Below are positions 57,622 to 64,000 of a stretch of 64,000 nucleotides of DNA, piece after piece. Within the stretch, counting starts at the first letter, position 1. Each line of letters starts with the position of its first letter. The notes under the pieces were generated by a model, which made no database searches, was not told the DNA's origin, and saw nothing but the letters and a program-made list of their open reading frames with translations. This DNA is from Candidatus Peribacteria bacterium (GTDB lineage: Bacteria; Patescibacteriota; Gracilibacteria; Peribacterales; Peribacteraceae), in contig JAHFJN010000001.1 of the NCBI GenBank assembly GCA_023245865.1, positions 661,537 through 725,536 of the forward strand. Reading direction: 5' to 3'. The position numbers and the translations under genes were made by a program.

Positions 57622-58711
57622 ATGGAAGAGCTCCTCGCGAAATTGCAGGAATTGAAAGAGGCCGTGCACACGGGCAAGGACTCTCTTTGAGGCAAAAAAA
57701 ATTCCGGAAAAAATCGCAGAGTTGGAAGCGAAAGCCGGTGCCCCGACGATTTGGGATGATCAGAAAGCGGCGAACGCACTCTTCGCAGAGCTTCGCAACT
57801 TCAAGAAACAGTGGGAGCCCGTCCGCGACCTTGCGGTGGAAGTCGATGGACTCATTGAACTCACACAAGGGAGCGGCACCGCGGATCTTGCAGATCTCCA
57901 AACAGAGTACGAGAACGCGCAGAAGAAATGGAACGTACTCGAGCCGATGCTCTACCTCAGCGGAGAGTTTGACCACAATAACTGCTACCTCACAGTGAGC
58001 GGCGGCGCGGGCGGAACAGAAGCGCAGGATTGGGCAGGATTTTTACTCCGGATGTACCTGCGCTACTGCGAACGTATGAACTGGAAAACGTCGCTCCTCG
58101 AAAAAACCGACGGCCAGGAGGCCGGCATCAAAACCGCAACGATTCTGGTGGAGGGCGACCCCGCGTACGGCTACCTCAAATGCGAAAAAGGCGCACATCG
58201 CCTCGTGCGCTTGTCACCATTCAATGCAAAAAGTTTGCGGCAGACCAGCTTCGCACTCGTCGAAGTGTTGCCAGAAATCAAGGACACAGGGGAGATTGTG
58301 ATCAACGATAACGAACTGCGCGTCGATACCTACAGGTCCGGCGGCGCGGGCGGACAACACGTCAACAAAACCGACAGTGCCGTACGCATCACGCACATTC
58401 CGACGGGGATCGTGATCGCGTGTCAGACCGAGCGCAGCCAAATCCAGAACCGTGAGCGCGCTATGAACATGCTGCGTGCAAAATTACTCGAAAAGAAGCG
58501 CGCGGAGGAATTGGAACAGAAACACGAACTGAAAGGTGCCTCAAAAAGCGCCTCCTTCGGCCAGCAAATCCGCAGCTACGTTTTGCATCCATATCAGATG
58601 GTCAAAGACCTGCGCACCGACCATGAAACGAGTAACACGCAGGCAGTGCTCGATGGGGATATTCAAGAATTTGTTGATGCGGAGTTACGAAGATCGGCGT
58701 CTTCACTATGA
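57622..58711 (+). CDS. prfB: Peptide chain release factor 2, with programmed +1 frameshift
   Basis: Terminates translation at UGA and UAA. The first 22 codons (57622-57687) end with CTT-TGA. Reading must skip T 57688 and continue from 57689 to 58711, giving 362 aa, the normal RF2 length. The product has the anticodon tripeptide Ser-Pro-Phe near residue 205 and Gly-Gly-Gln in Gly-Gly-Ala-Gly-Gly-Gln-His-Val-Asn-Lys near 250. Self-regulation by RF2 level is known for this arrangement. The 3' end overlaps the convergent sigma factor gene by 49 bases. Confidence 0.95.
57676..57690 (+). promoter_or_regulatory. RF2 programmed frameshift site
   Basis: AAGGAC-TCT-CTT-TGA: an AAGGA Shine-Dalgarno-like element, short spacing, slippery CTT and the in-frame UGA followed by G. 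Same design as in E. coli, with AAGGA in place of AGGGGG. Confidence 0.9.
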
Positions 58712-60036
58712 CCATGTCTGGAGAGTCTGCGCTCTTCGAGAAATGGCCGCAACGGATGAGAGCGCTTCGAATGCATGAGTTTGCGCATTCCCTTTTCTTC
58801 GATCTGGCGAATGCGTTCGCGCGTCACGCCATGCATCTTCCCGACCTCTTCCAGCGAATAGGTGTTGCCATCCGTCAGACCATAGCGCAGGCGCAGAATT
58901 TCCTGTTCCCGGGGTAACAGTGTCCTCAGTTGATCATCGATCACTGATCGCAGTTCGTGCTGAACTGCACGTGCAGCAGGTAAATGACCATTCGTTTCTG
59001 CGATGCGATCAACAAATGGGCTCTCGTCGGAATCATAACCCATATCCAAACTCAGGAGACGCTCGATCGGTCCCAATGCCGTGATCTCACGTATGGGAAC
59101 ACTCATGGCATCAGCAAGCTCTTCCAACGTCGGTTTTCTGTTCTCACGATCAGCCAGCACTCGCCACATCTTGCGAACACGGGTGACAAATTCATACATG
59201 TGTACAGGCAGGCGAATAGTCCTCGAATGATCCGCCACGACACGTGTCATGCCCTGACGAATCCACCACGTCGCGTAGGTGCTGAACTTGAACCCCCGCT
59301 TCCGTTCAAATTTTTCGGTTGCTCGCATCAGACCTACATTGCCTTCCTGAATGAGATCCAAAAAAGCGATCCCTCTGTTGCGATATTTTTTCGCAATGGA
59401 AACAACAAGACGTAGATTCCCATCCGCCAAACGGCTCTGCGCATCAGCGAGCGCCTTGGAGGAATCTTCGATGGAATGAAGAGTTATCATCTGCTGCGCG
59501 GGGGTTTGAAGTGTCCTGAGGACGGACGACGATGGAGGATCCTGAGTGACCAGGGTACGTACCTGCGACAGAAGTTCCAGAAGCACACGACGGACGGGGG
59601 CCAGTTCTTGCAGGAGCGTAGAGATGTGCTCCTGACGAACAGTTATTTTTTGATGAAGGCCGGATCGGATATCTGCGTCTAAGCCATCCGCGAGTGATTG
59701 CTCAAATGCTTCTCGGTTCAGGCGCAGCAGCGCATCCACGGTCAGAATGTTTGGACGCAAGCGACCGCGTATCTGATCTTCCGTGCGATTTTCGCTTGGG
59801 TTGATATTCAGCGTGCGCTGAAGCGGCCTTGCACCGTCACGTACGTCACGCAAAACTTCCACATAGGAAACAGCCGCCGGATGAAAGCAAAATAGTAACC
59901 GGCGCAACTCGCTGCGATGCGTTTCGATACTCTGTGTAAGAAATGATTCCTCCTCCAATGTAAGCAATGGAATATCCTTGATGCTTTCAAGATACCGAAA
60001 TATCTCGCCGGTCGGTTGTTCATTCCCATTCTGCAT
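58663..60036 (-). CDS. rpoD: RNA polymerase sigma-70 (primary-type) factor
   Basis: A 457-aa sigma factor with regions 1.2 to 4. Region 2 contains Asp-Gly-Asn-Leu-Arg-Leu-Val-Val-Ser-Ile-Ala-Lys-Lys-Tyr and Phe-Leu-Asp-Leu-Ile-Gln-Glu-Gly-Asn-Val-Gly-Leu-Met, then Phe-Lys-Phe-Ser-Thr-Tyr-Ala-Thr-Trp-Trp-Ile-Arg-Gln. Region 4 has Glu-Glu-Val-Gly-Lys-Met-His-Gly-Val-Thr-Arg-Glu-Arg-Ile-Arg-Gln. Whether it is the only primary sigma is unknown. It overlaps prfB convergently. It is the factor expected to read the TG-TANNNT boxes seen throughout. Confidence 0.93.
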   Translation of the reverse strand: MQNGNEQPTGEIFRYLESIKDIPLLTLEEESFLTQSIETHRSELRRLLFCFHPAAVSYVEVLRDVRDGARPLQRTLNINPSENRTEDQIRGRLRPNILTVDALLRLNREAFEQSLADGLDADIRSGLHQKITVRQEHISTLLQELAPVRRVLLELLSQVRTLVTQDPPSSSVLRTLQTPAQQMITLHSIEDSSKALADAQSRLADGNLRLVVSIAKKYRNRGIAFLDLIQEGNVGLMRATEKFERKRGFKFSTYATWWIRQGMTRVVADHSRTIRLPVHMYEFVTRVRKMWRVLADRENRKPTLEELADAMSVPIREITALGPIERLLSLDMGYDSDESPFVDRIAETNGHLPAARAVQHELRSVIDDQLRTLLPREQEILRLRYGLTDGNTYSLEEVGKMHGVTRERIRQIEEKGMRKLMHSKRSHPLRPFLEERRLSRHGHSEDADLRNSASTNS

Positions 60037-60080
60037 AATGAAATTTTCTGCTGTTTTTTTTAAAAGTCAAATCATGACAA

Positions 60081-60171
60081 TGGCGGAGAGAGAGGGATTC
60101 GAACCCTCGAGACCCTTATGGGGCCTACGCGATTTCGAGTCGCGCGCCTTCGACCACTCGGCCATCTCTCC
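60081..60171 (-). tRNA. tRNA-Ser (anticodon CGA)
   Basis: A 91-base class II tRNA with encoded CCA. The acceptor pairs 60165-60171 perfectly with 60085-60091, discriminator G. The anticodon loop CTCGAAA carries CGA (reads UCG), and a long variable arm and the TTCGAAT T-loop are present. Confidence 0.95.
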
Positions 60172-60257
60172 AAAGATATACTACAACGAAAGAACAGAAT
60201 GACATGGCAGAGTACCCGCCCACCGTAGCTTCAGCGAAGGCGGGCCATCTCTCCAAA
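60160..60257. repeat. 15-bp direct repeat of the tRNA-Ser 5' end
   Basis: GGCCATCTCTCCAAA at 60160-60174, covering the tRNA 5' end, recurs at 60243-60257. The 83-base unit between them includes a family F palindrome (60215-60244). This looks like an insertion with target duplication or a minimal att-like remnant. Confidence 0.65.
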
Positions 60258-60470
60258 AGGAATCGTACAGGAAGAAGATCACGACAGAAACCGTAAACGG
60301 GCCTCAATCCACCGTTTGCTGCATTGCACATTCGTCTACGCTACGTCAAAGCGATGGGCCGTCCATTGCATCTTACAGATCATTTTGGTCGTGAAATGGA
60401 ATTTTAGGCTTGCATACGAGGGTATAGGGCCCGTAGAATCCCCCGTACATTACTTCTTTACCCCCGTTCT
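60172..60470. other. Intergenic region between tRNA-Ser and the histone gene
   Basis: Holds the 15-bp tRNA-end duplicate and the family F palindrome (60215-60244). About 150 bases without recognisable features follow, then the promoter TTGCAT (60410-60415), 18 bases, TAGAAT (60434-60439) of the small gene at 60471. No further gene is seen. Confidence 0.5.
60215..60244. repeat. Family F palindrome
   Basis: CCCGCCCACCGTAGCTTC and GCGAAGGCGGG. Sister of 33398-33430. Confidence 0.65.
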
Positions 60471-60641
60471 ATGAGCTACGTCGTCGCCTCAAAGATCAAG
60501 GAATTTATCAACGGTAAGGGCATGATGTCCGCCGGAGACCTCTCCGAGCACGCCAGCAAGTTCCTCGAGGAGGCCCTTGCGAAGGCAGTGAAGCGCGCAG
60601 CCGCCAACGGCCGCAAGACCGTCCGCGGTGAGGATTTATAA
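60471..60641 (+). CDS. Bacterial histone-fold protein
   Basis: A 56-residue basic protein too short for many gene finders. The start Tyr-Val-Val-Ala-Ser-Lys-Ile-Lys-Glu-Phe is followed by a long helix (about 24-45) and the diagnostic Ala-Asn-Gly-Arg-Lys-Thr-Val-Arg-Gly-Glu-Asp-Leu end. Archaeal histones end their fold with the same Gly-Arg-Lys-Thr-x-x-x-Glu-Asp, and the start resembles the bacterial DUF1931-type histones. It probably binds DNA as a dimer. It has its own promoter (TTGCAT/TAGAAT), a leader of about 25 bases without an SD site, and its own terminator. Confidence 0.82.
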   Translation: MSYVVASKIKEFINGKGMMSAGDLSEHASKFLEEALAKAVKRAAANGRKTVRGEDL

Positions 60642-60664
60642 GCTTCCTCGCACCCGTAACGATG

Positions 60665-60687
60665 AAGGCGCCGTAAGGCGCTTTTTT
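60665..60687 (+). terminator. Intrinsic terminator of the histone gene
   Basis: AAGGCGCC-GTAA-GGCGC followed by six T bases, 24 bases after the stop. One G-U pair; strong and complete. Confidence 0.88.
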
Positions 60688-60688
60688 C

Positions 60689-60715
60689 GTGGTTCGACTA
60701 CGCTCACCATGACAC
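60689..60715. repeat. Family A palindrome
   Basis: GTGGTTCGAC-TAC-GCTCACCATGACAC, directly after the terminator. It is the inverse of the in-gene copy at 45411. Confidence 0.8.
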
Positions 60716-60721
60716 ATAAAT

Positions 60722-60756
60722 GCTAGAAGCTGAAAGCTAAAAGCTCTAAGCTACCC
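60722..60756 (+). repeat. Tandem heptamers supplying the ugd promoter
   Basis: GCTAGAA, GCTGAAA, GCTAAAA, GCTCTAA, GCTACCC. The junction of the last two units forms the TAAGCT box used by ugd. Confidence 0.8.
60747..60752 (+). promoter_or_regulatory. -10 box of ugd, six bases from ATG
   Basis: TAAGCT, then ACCCGT and ATG 60759. The box is part of the heptamer array. Confidence 0.45.
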
Positions 60757-60758
60757 GT

Positions 60759-62057
60759 ATGACGATCGCCGTCGTCGGCACCGGCTACGTAGGACTCGTC
60801 TCGGCCGCCTGCTTCGCGGAGCTGGGCCATACCGTATGGGGAGTCGATATTGATGCCGCGAAAATAGAGATGCTCAAAGCGGGCAGGAGCCCCATCTTCG
60901 AGCCGGGCTTAGAAGAGCTGATTCAAAGCGGCATCAAGAATGACCGGCTGCATTTCAGCACCGACCTCGTGAGTATCCTCCCCGACGTACAGATCCTCTT
61001 CTGCGCAGTGGCAACTCCCCCGGGTGAAGGCTGCAAAGCCGATCTGCGTGCGGTCTTCAGTGTCGCGGAGCAGGTCGCAACGCACGCAACACGCGATCTC
61101 GTGTTCGTGAATAAATCAACCGTGCCGGTGGGGACGGGAAAACTATGCGAGGAGCGGATCGCTGCAATCCTCCGGAAACGCGGCGTGGAAATTTCCATTC
61201 CCGTCGTGAGTAATCCCGAATTTCTCCGGGAAGGCATGGCGGTCCCCGACACCATGATGCCGGATCGAATCATCGTAGGAATGAATGGTTCTCGAAGCTT
61301 AATGGAGGAGCTCTACCGACCCATCACGCGTGTGGGAAAACCGCTCGTGTTCATGAGCCGCGAGAGTGCGGAGATCGTGAAGTACGCAAGCAATGCATTC
61401 CTCGCAACCAAGATCAGCTTCATCAATATGCTCACGGAATTATGCGAAGTGACGGGCGCGAATATCCGTGATGTCGCAAAAGGCATGGGGCTCGATAATC
61501 GCATCGGCCCGAAGTTCCTCCACGCAGGCATCGGCTACGGCGGGAGTTGCTTCCCGAAAGACGTGAAAGCATTGATCGCGACAGGCAAAGAATACAACGT
61601 GCCGGTGCCGATCATCGAAGCAACGGACGCAGTGAACGTGCATCAACGAAAACGATTCATCGAAAAGATCTTGAAAAACCTTTCACCGAAATCCCACGTC
61701 GCAGTGTGGGGGCTCAGTTTCAAACCCAAAACCGATGATATGCGCGACGCCCCGAGCATCGATGTCATCGATGCACTGGTGAAAGCGGGACACACGGTGA
61801 CAGCCTTTGATCCGGTCGCAGCAGAACGTGCGAAGCCGCTCCTGCCAAGCACAATCGCATACGCAGCGACACCAATCGAAGCGACGCAAGGCGCAGACGC
61901 CCTGCTCGTTCTCACAGAATGGGATCTCTTCCGCGGCATGGATTTGAAAGAAGTGAAAGAAGCGATGAAAGGGAATGTGCTCGTGGATGGACGCAATGTG
62001 TATGAACCGGAGGAGGTGGAGGAGGCAGGGCTCGTGTATCATGGCATCGGACTATGA
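60759..62057 (+). CDS. ugd: UDP-glucose 6-dehydrogenase
   Basis: Oxidises UDP-glucose to UDP-glucuronate with NAD. 432 aa: Val-Val-Gly-Thr-Gly-Tyr-Val-Gly-Leu-Val at the start, Val-Asp-Ile-Asp for NAD, Lys-Ser-Thr-Val-Pro-Val-Gly-Thr, Asn-Pro-Glu-Phe-Leu-Arg-Glu-Gly, the catalytic Gly-Tyr-Gly-Gly-Ser-Cys-Phe-Pro-Lys-Asp near residue 265 and Gly-Leu-Ser-Phe-Lys-Pro-x-Thr-Asp-Asp. The next gene overlaps by four bases and uses its product. Confidence 0.96.
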   Translation: MTIAVVGTGYVGLVSAACFAELGHTVWGVDIDAAKIEMLKAGRSPIFEPGLEELIQSGIKNDRLHFSTDLVSILPDVQILFCAVATPPGEGCKADLRAVFSVAEQVATHATRDLVFVNKSTVPVGTGKLCEERIAAILRKRGVEISIPVVSNPEFLREGMAVPDTMMPDRIIVGMNGSRSLMEELYRPITRVGKPLVFMSRESAEIVKYASNAFLATKISFINMLTELCEVTGANIRDVAKGMGLDNRIGPKFLHAGIGYGGSCFPKDVKALIATGKEYNVPVPIIEATDAVNVHQRKRFIEKILKNLSPKSHVAVWGLSFKPKTDDMRDAPSIDVIDALVKAGHTVTAFDPVAAERAKPLLPSTIAYAATPIEATQGADALLVLTEWDLFRGMDLKEVKEAMKGNVLVDGRNVYEPEEVEEAGLVYHGIGL

Positions 62058-63001
62058 AAATCCTCTTAACGGGAGCGGCAGGCTTCATCGGCTACCACAC
62101 GGCATGCGTGCTCCTCGCACGCGGCGATGAAGTGGTGGGGCTCGATAACCTGAATGCATACTACGACCCGACCCTGAAAGAAAAGCGCCTGGCGATGTTG
62201 CAAGAAAAAAAGGGATTCACGTTTGTCCGCGGGGACATCCTCGATCGAAGCACAGTCGCGGGGGCGATGAAAGGGGTCGACCGCGTCTGTCACCTCGCCG
62301 CACTCGCGGGCGTGCGCTACGCGTTCGATCATCCTGATGAATACATCGACATCAATATCCGCGGATTTTTCCATGTGCTCGAGGAAGTGCGGCAGCAAAA
62401 GATCCCCGGCTTGATCTATGCATCAAGCAGTTCCGTGTATGGAGGAAACGGAAAACTGCCTGCGGAAGAAACCGACCGCACCGACGACCAACTGAGCTTG
62501 TACGGCCAAAACAAAAAAGACAACGAACTGATGGCGCACACGTACCACAGTCTCTATGGCATCCCCGTGACGGGCCTTCGCTTCTTCACCGTCTACGGAC
62601 CGTGGGGCCGACCCGACATGGCGCTCTTCTTGTTCACCGATGCCTTGCTGCACGATCGCACGCTGCAGATTTTCGGCGAGGGAAAAATGCAGCGCGACTT
62701 CACGTACGTCGATGACATCGTCAGTGGCATCGTCGCCGCGATCGACAAAAACTACGCCGAAGAAATCTTCAACCTCGGCTGCGGACGCAAAGAGGAATTG
62801 ATGGAGTACATCAATCTGGTGGAACAAAGCTGCGGAAAAACTGCGAAGAAGGAGTACATGCCGATGCAACCGGGGGATGTGCGTTCTAGCCTGGCGGACA
62901 TCAGCAAAGCCAAAAAAATGCTGGGCTTCGAGCCAAAAACCACCATCCGGGAGGGGGTGCCGCGATTTGTAGAGTGGTATAGGGGGTATTACAACATATG
63001 A
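62054..63001 (+). CDS. UDP-glucuronate 4-epimerase-like enzyme
   Basis: An extended SDR enzyme of 315 aa: Gly-Ala-Ala-Gly-Phe-Ile-Gly-Tyr-His near residue 7, Asp-Asn-Leu-Asn-Ala-Tyr-Tyr-Asp, Ala-Ala-Leu-Ala-Gly-Val-Arg-Tyr-Ala, the Ser-Ser-Ser-Val-Tyr-Gly and Tyr-Gly-Gln-Asn-Lys catalytic set, and Tyr-Gly-Pro-Trp-Gly-Arg-Pro-Asp-Met-Ala. These are typical of UDP-glucuronate 4-epimerase. It overlaps ugd (ATGA), so UDP-glucose to UDP-galacturonate is a plausible two-step unit. Confidence 0.9.
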   Translation: MKILLTGAAGFIGYHTACVLLARGDEVVGLDNLNAYYDPTLKEKRLAMLQEKKGFTFVRGDILDRSTVAGAMKGVDRVCHLAALAGVRYAFDHPDEYIDINIRGFFHVLEEVRQQKIPGLIYASSSSVYGGNGKLPAEETDRTDDQLSLYGQNKKDNELMAHTYHSLYGIPVTGLRFFTVYGPWGRPDMALFLFTDALLHDRTLQIFGEGKMQRDFTYVDDIVSGIVAAIDKNYAEEIFNLGCGRKEELMEYINLVEQSCGKTAKKEYMPMQPGDVRSSLADISKAKKMLGFEPKTTIREGVPRFVEWYRGYYNI

Positions 63002-63005
63002 CTTG

Positions 63006-63031
63006 CAATTGTAGTCACAATTGTGTACACT
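63006..63031 (+). promoter_or_regulatory. Operator/promoter of the toxin-antitoxin operon
   Basis: Inverted repeat CAATTGT (63006-63012) and ACAATTG (63017-63023) just upstream of TACACT (63026-63031). It is well placed for autorepression by the antitoxin. Confidence 0.55.
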
Positions 63032-63054
63032 AAAAACGTCTTCCCCCCCTCCTC

Positions 63055-63303
63055 ATGTCCACGACCCGCACCGTCAGCATCCGCGCCTTCCGTGAGAATA
63101 TGACAAAGTTTCTGAAGGAGGGGCAAAAAAAGAATATTCATTTTGTCATCATGCGGCACTCCGAACCCGTCGCACGGGTTTCTCCGGTCAAACGCGATGC
63201 CGCTTTAGAGTCCATTGCGCGAGACGTGGCCATTGCCCGTGAGGAATACAAGGAAGGCAAAACATTCACAACGCAGGAACTGCGTGGCATGCTGGATCTA
63301 TGA
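63055..63303 (+). CDS. Phd/YefM-type antitoxin
   Basis: An 82-residue protein with the N-terminal Phd/YefM fold: Val-Ser-Ile-Arg-Ala-Phe-Arg-Glu-Asn-Met near residue 7, and a strand followed by Glu-Pro-Val-Ala-Arg-Val near 38. The charged C-terminal tail would wrap the toxin. It overlaps the toxin start by four bases (ATGA), the usual arrangement. Confidence 0.85.
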   Translation: MSTTRTVSIRAFRENMTKFLKEGQKKNIHFVIMRHSEPVARVSPVKRDAALESIARDVAIAREEYKEGKTFTTQELRGMLDL

Positions 63304-63563
63304 GATTAGAATGGTCATCGCCCGCCCTTCGTGAACTCTCTCGTTTATCGAAATCCATGCAAAAGCGAATTGTCGACAAGATGGAGTGGTTTCTATCGCA
63401 AGATGACCCACTGTCGTTTGCAAAACCAATGAAAAGCGAACGATACGGCAGTCACCGTTTTCGCATCGGTGACTACCGAGTATTGGTGGATGTGCATCAT
63501 GGAATCATTCAAGTCATGCTTGTTTTGGCAGTGCGGGACCGAAAAGAGGCCTATCGGCTTTAA
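63300..63563 (+). CDS. RelE/ParE-superfamily toxin
   Basis: An 87-residue basic protein. Leu-Glu-Trp-Ser-Ser-Pro-Ala-Leu-Arg-Glu-Leu at the start, Tyr-Gly-Ser-His-Arg-Phe-Arg-Ile-Gly-Asp-Tyr-Arg-Val and the final Arg-Asp-Arg-Lys-Glu-Ala-Tyr match RelE-type mRNA interferases, including the C-terminal Tyr. Confidence 0.9.
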   Translation: MRLEWSSPALRELSRLSKSMQKRIVDKMEWFLSQDDPLSFAKPMKSERYGSHRFRIGDYRVLVDVHHGIIQVMLVLAVRDRKEAYRL

Positions 63564-63635
63564 GCGTCGTTTGCAACAAAAGCCCATTCGTGCTACAATG
63601 TTCACGAACATTCATATTCACACCCACACCCTCCT

Positions 63636-64000
63636 ATGAAGAAGCTCATTGCGAAACTGACGAATCCCCCTTGGAGGCGCTTTGCCACGGCTATTGTTCT
63701 TATCGCCCTTGCGGTGCTCCTAGCCAAGCAAGTCACGCATCGCCCGCAGGCATCGATCTGGACATGGTTCTTTGGATCCAGTGCGAGCTCAGTGAGTTCA
63801 ACGCCCGCAACGAACGGTTGTAGTCCTGATATGGACAGCGACAATGATGGTATTGTGGACAGCCAGGACCCGGATTGCACGGGGGTGACGGATGATAGTA
63901 CTTCTTCGACGGAGAACATCGCAGGATGCAGCAGCGATATGGATAGTGACAATGATGGTATTGTGGACAGCCAGGACCCGGATTGCACGGGGGTGACGGA
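63636..64000 (+). CDS. Surface protein with calcium-binding-type repeats, 3' end outside window
   Basis: 121 codons are visible. Residues about 17-31 form a signal anchor. A Ser/Thr-rich stretch follows, then two nearly identical 36-residue repeats (from about residue 63) with Asp-Met-Asp-Ser-Asn-like Asp-x-Asp-x-Asp-Gly loops and paired cysteines, like thrombospondin type-3 or dockerin-type calcium sites. TGC-TACAAT at 63591-63599 gives a leader of about 30 bases. The full protein may be much longer. Confidence 0.72.
   Translation, partial: MKKLIAKLTNPPWRRFATAIVLIALAVLLAKQVTHRPQASIWTWFFGSSASSVSSTPATNGCSPDMDSDNDGIVDSQDPDCTGVTDDSTSSTENIAGCSSDMDSDNDGIVDSQDPDCTGVT
63828..64000 (+). repeat. 108-bp tandem repeat in the surface protein gene
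   Basis: Copies begin at 63828 and 63936 and are nearly identical over the first 65 bases, with third-position changes only near the start. The second copy runs to the window end. Confidence 0.85.

Noticed and set aside
57688..57690. prfB as a frameshifted pseudogene
   Set aside because: The CTT-TGA context with an upstream AAGGA element and the restored full-length RF2 match the known programmed frameshift.
15262..60715. Insertion sequences behind the palindromic repeats
   Set aside because: No transposase gene is present; the elements are 25-75 bases and could only be non-autonomous.
1..64000. UGA recoded to glycine as in some candidate phyla
   Set aside because: UGA ends many genes (e.g. 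folA, thyA, ugd overlap) and never interrupts conserved domains.

Overview
This is a dense, roughly 50-55% GC bacterial window with about 60 protein genes, two tRNA genes and almost no ordinary mobile DNA. Gene content and style suggest a streamlined candidate-phylum (CPR/Patescibacteria) bacterium, perhaps of the Peregrinibacteria/Peribacteria type. This is inference from the short prolyl-tRNA synthetase, the fermentative 2-oxoacid:acceptor oxidoreductase plus ADP-forming acyl-CoA synthetase, the many lineage-specific proteins and the tight packing. UGA is an ordinary stop codon here: it ends many genes and is the frameshift stop in prfB. The recoded-UGA sister lineages are therefore excluded.

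Layout. 1-6.5 kb: an unassigned cluster of coiled-coil and membrane proteins, including one of 1332 aa. 6.5-13.5 kb: membrane protein, proS, an ABC-2 exporter, an LCP protein, DoxX, two glycosyltransferases and tRNA-Glu. 13.6-16.8 kb: B3/4 protein, rlmH, rlmD. 16.8-22.6 kb: metallopeptidase, sugar-nucleotide proteins, a SecD-like lipoprotein and a SecD carrying an inserted parvulin domain. 22.5-24.7 kb: lipoprotein-thyA-folA operon. 24.8-29.1 kb: TrmB regulator, glnA, amtB, NYN protein. 29.2-33.2 kb: nth, exonuclease, def, ECF sigma, gatB. 33.2-33.9 kb: gene-free, repeat- and hairpin-rich. 33.9-38.9 kb: efp, FecR/DUF5667 protein with ECF sigma, guaA. 38.9-46 kb: envelope polysaccharide genes, gpmA, trmD. 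46-53.2 kb: oxidoreductase subunits, flavodoxin, two foreign-looking genes, ADP-forming acyl-CoA synthetase. 53.2-60.2 kb: Nif3-like protein, infC-rpmI-rplT, two pilus-assembly-like proteins, prfB, primary sigma factor, tRNA-Ser. 60.4-64 kb: a bacterial histone-fold protein, UDP-glucuronate/galacturonate genes, a toxin-antitoxin pair, and the start of a calcium-binding-repeat surface protein.

Two window-wide signals stand out. First, about a third of the genes have a TANNNT -10 box exactly six bases before the start codon, which puts +1 on the start codon. Many others have 7-11 bases, and almost none has a Shine-Dalgarno sequence, so leaderless transcription looks like the default. Two adjacent genes (49.2-50.9 kb) break the rule with TTGACA boxes, SD sites and real leaders, and look imported. 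Second, the window is peppered with short repeats: tandem units of period 7 (also 8 and 9) whose sequence changes from locus to locus while the period is kept, and several families of imperfect palindromes. They lie between genes, at promoters and in frame inside guaA, trmD, a glycosyltransferase, a flavodoxin, an O-antigen ligase-like gene, a nucleotidyltransferase and the acyl-CoA synthetase.

Functionally, the oxidoreductase, flavodoxin and ADP-forming synthetase can make ATP by substrate-level phosphorylation. AmtB and GlnA assimilate ammonium. The glycosyltransferases, nucleotidyltransferase, Ugd, epimerases and LCP protein form a dispersed envelope-polysaccharide toolkit.
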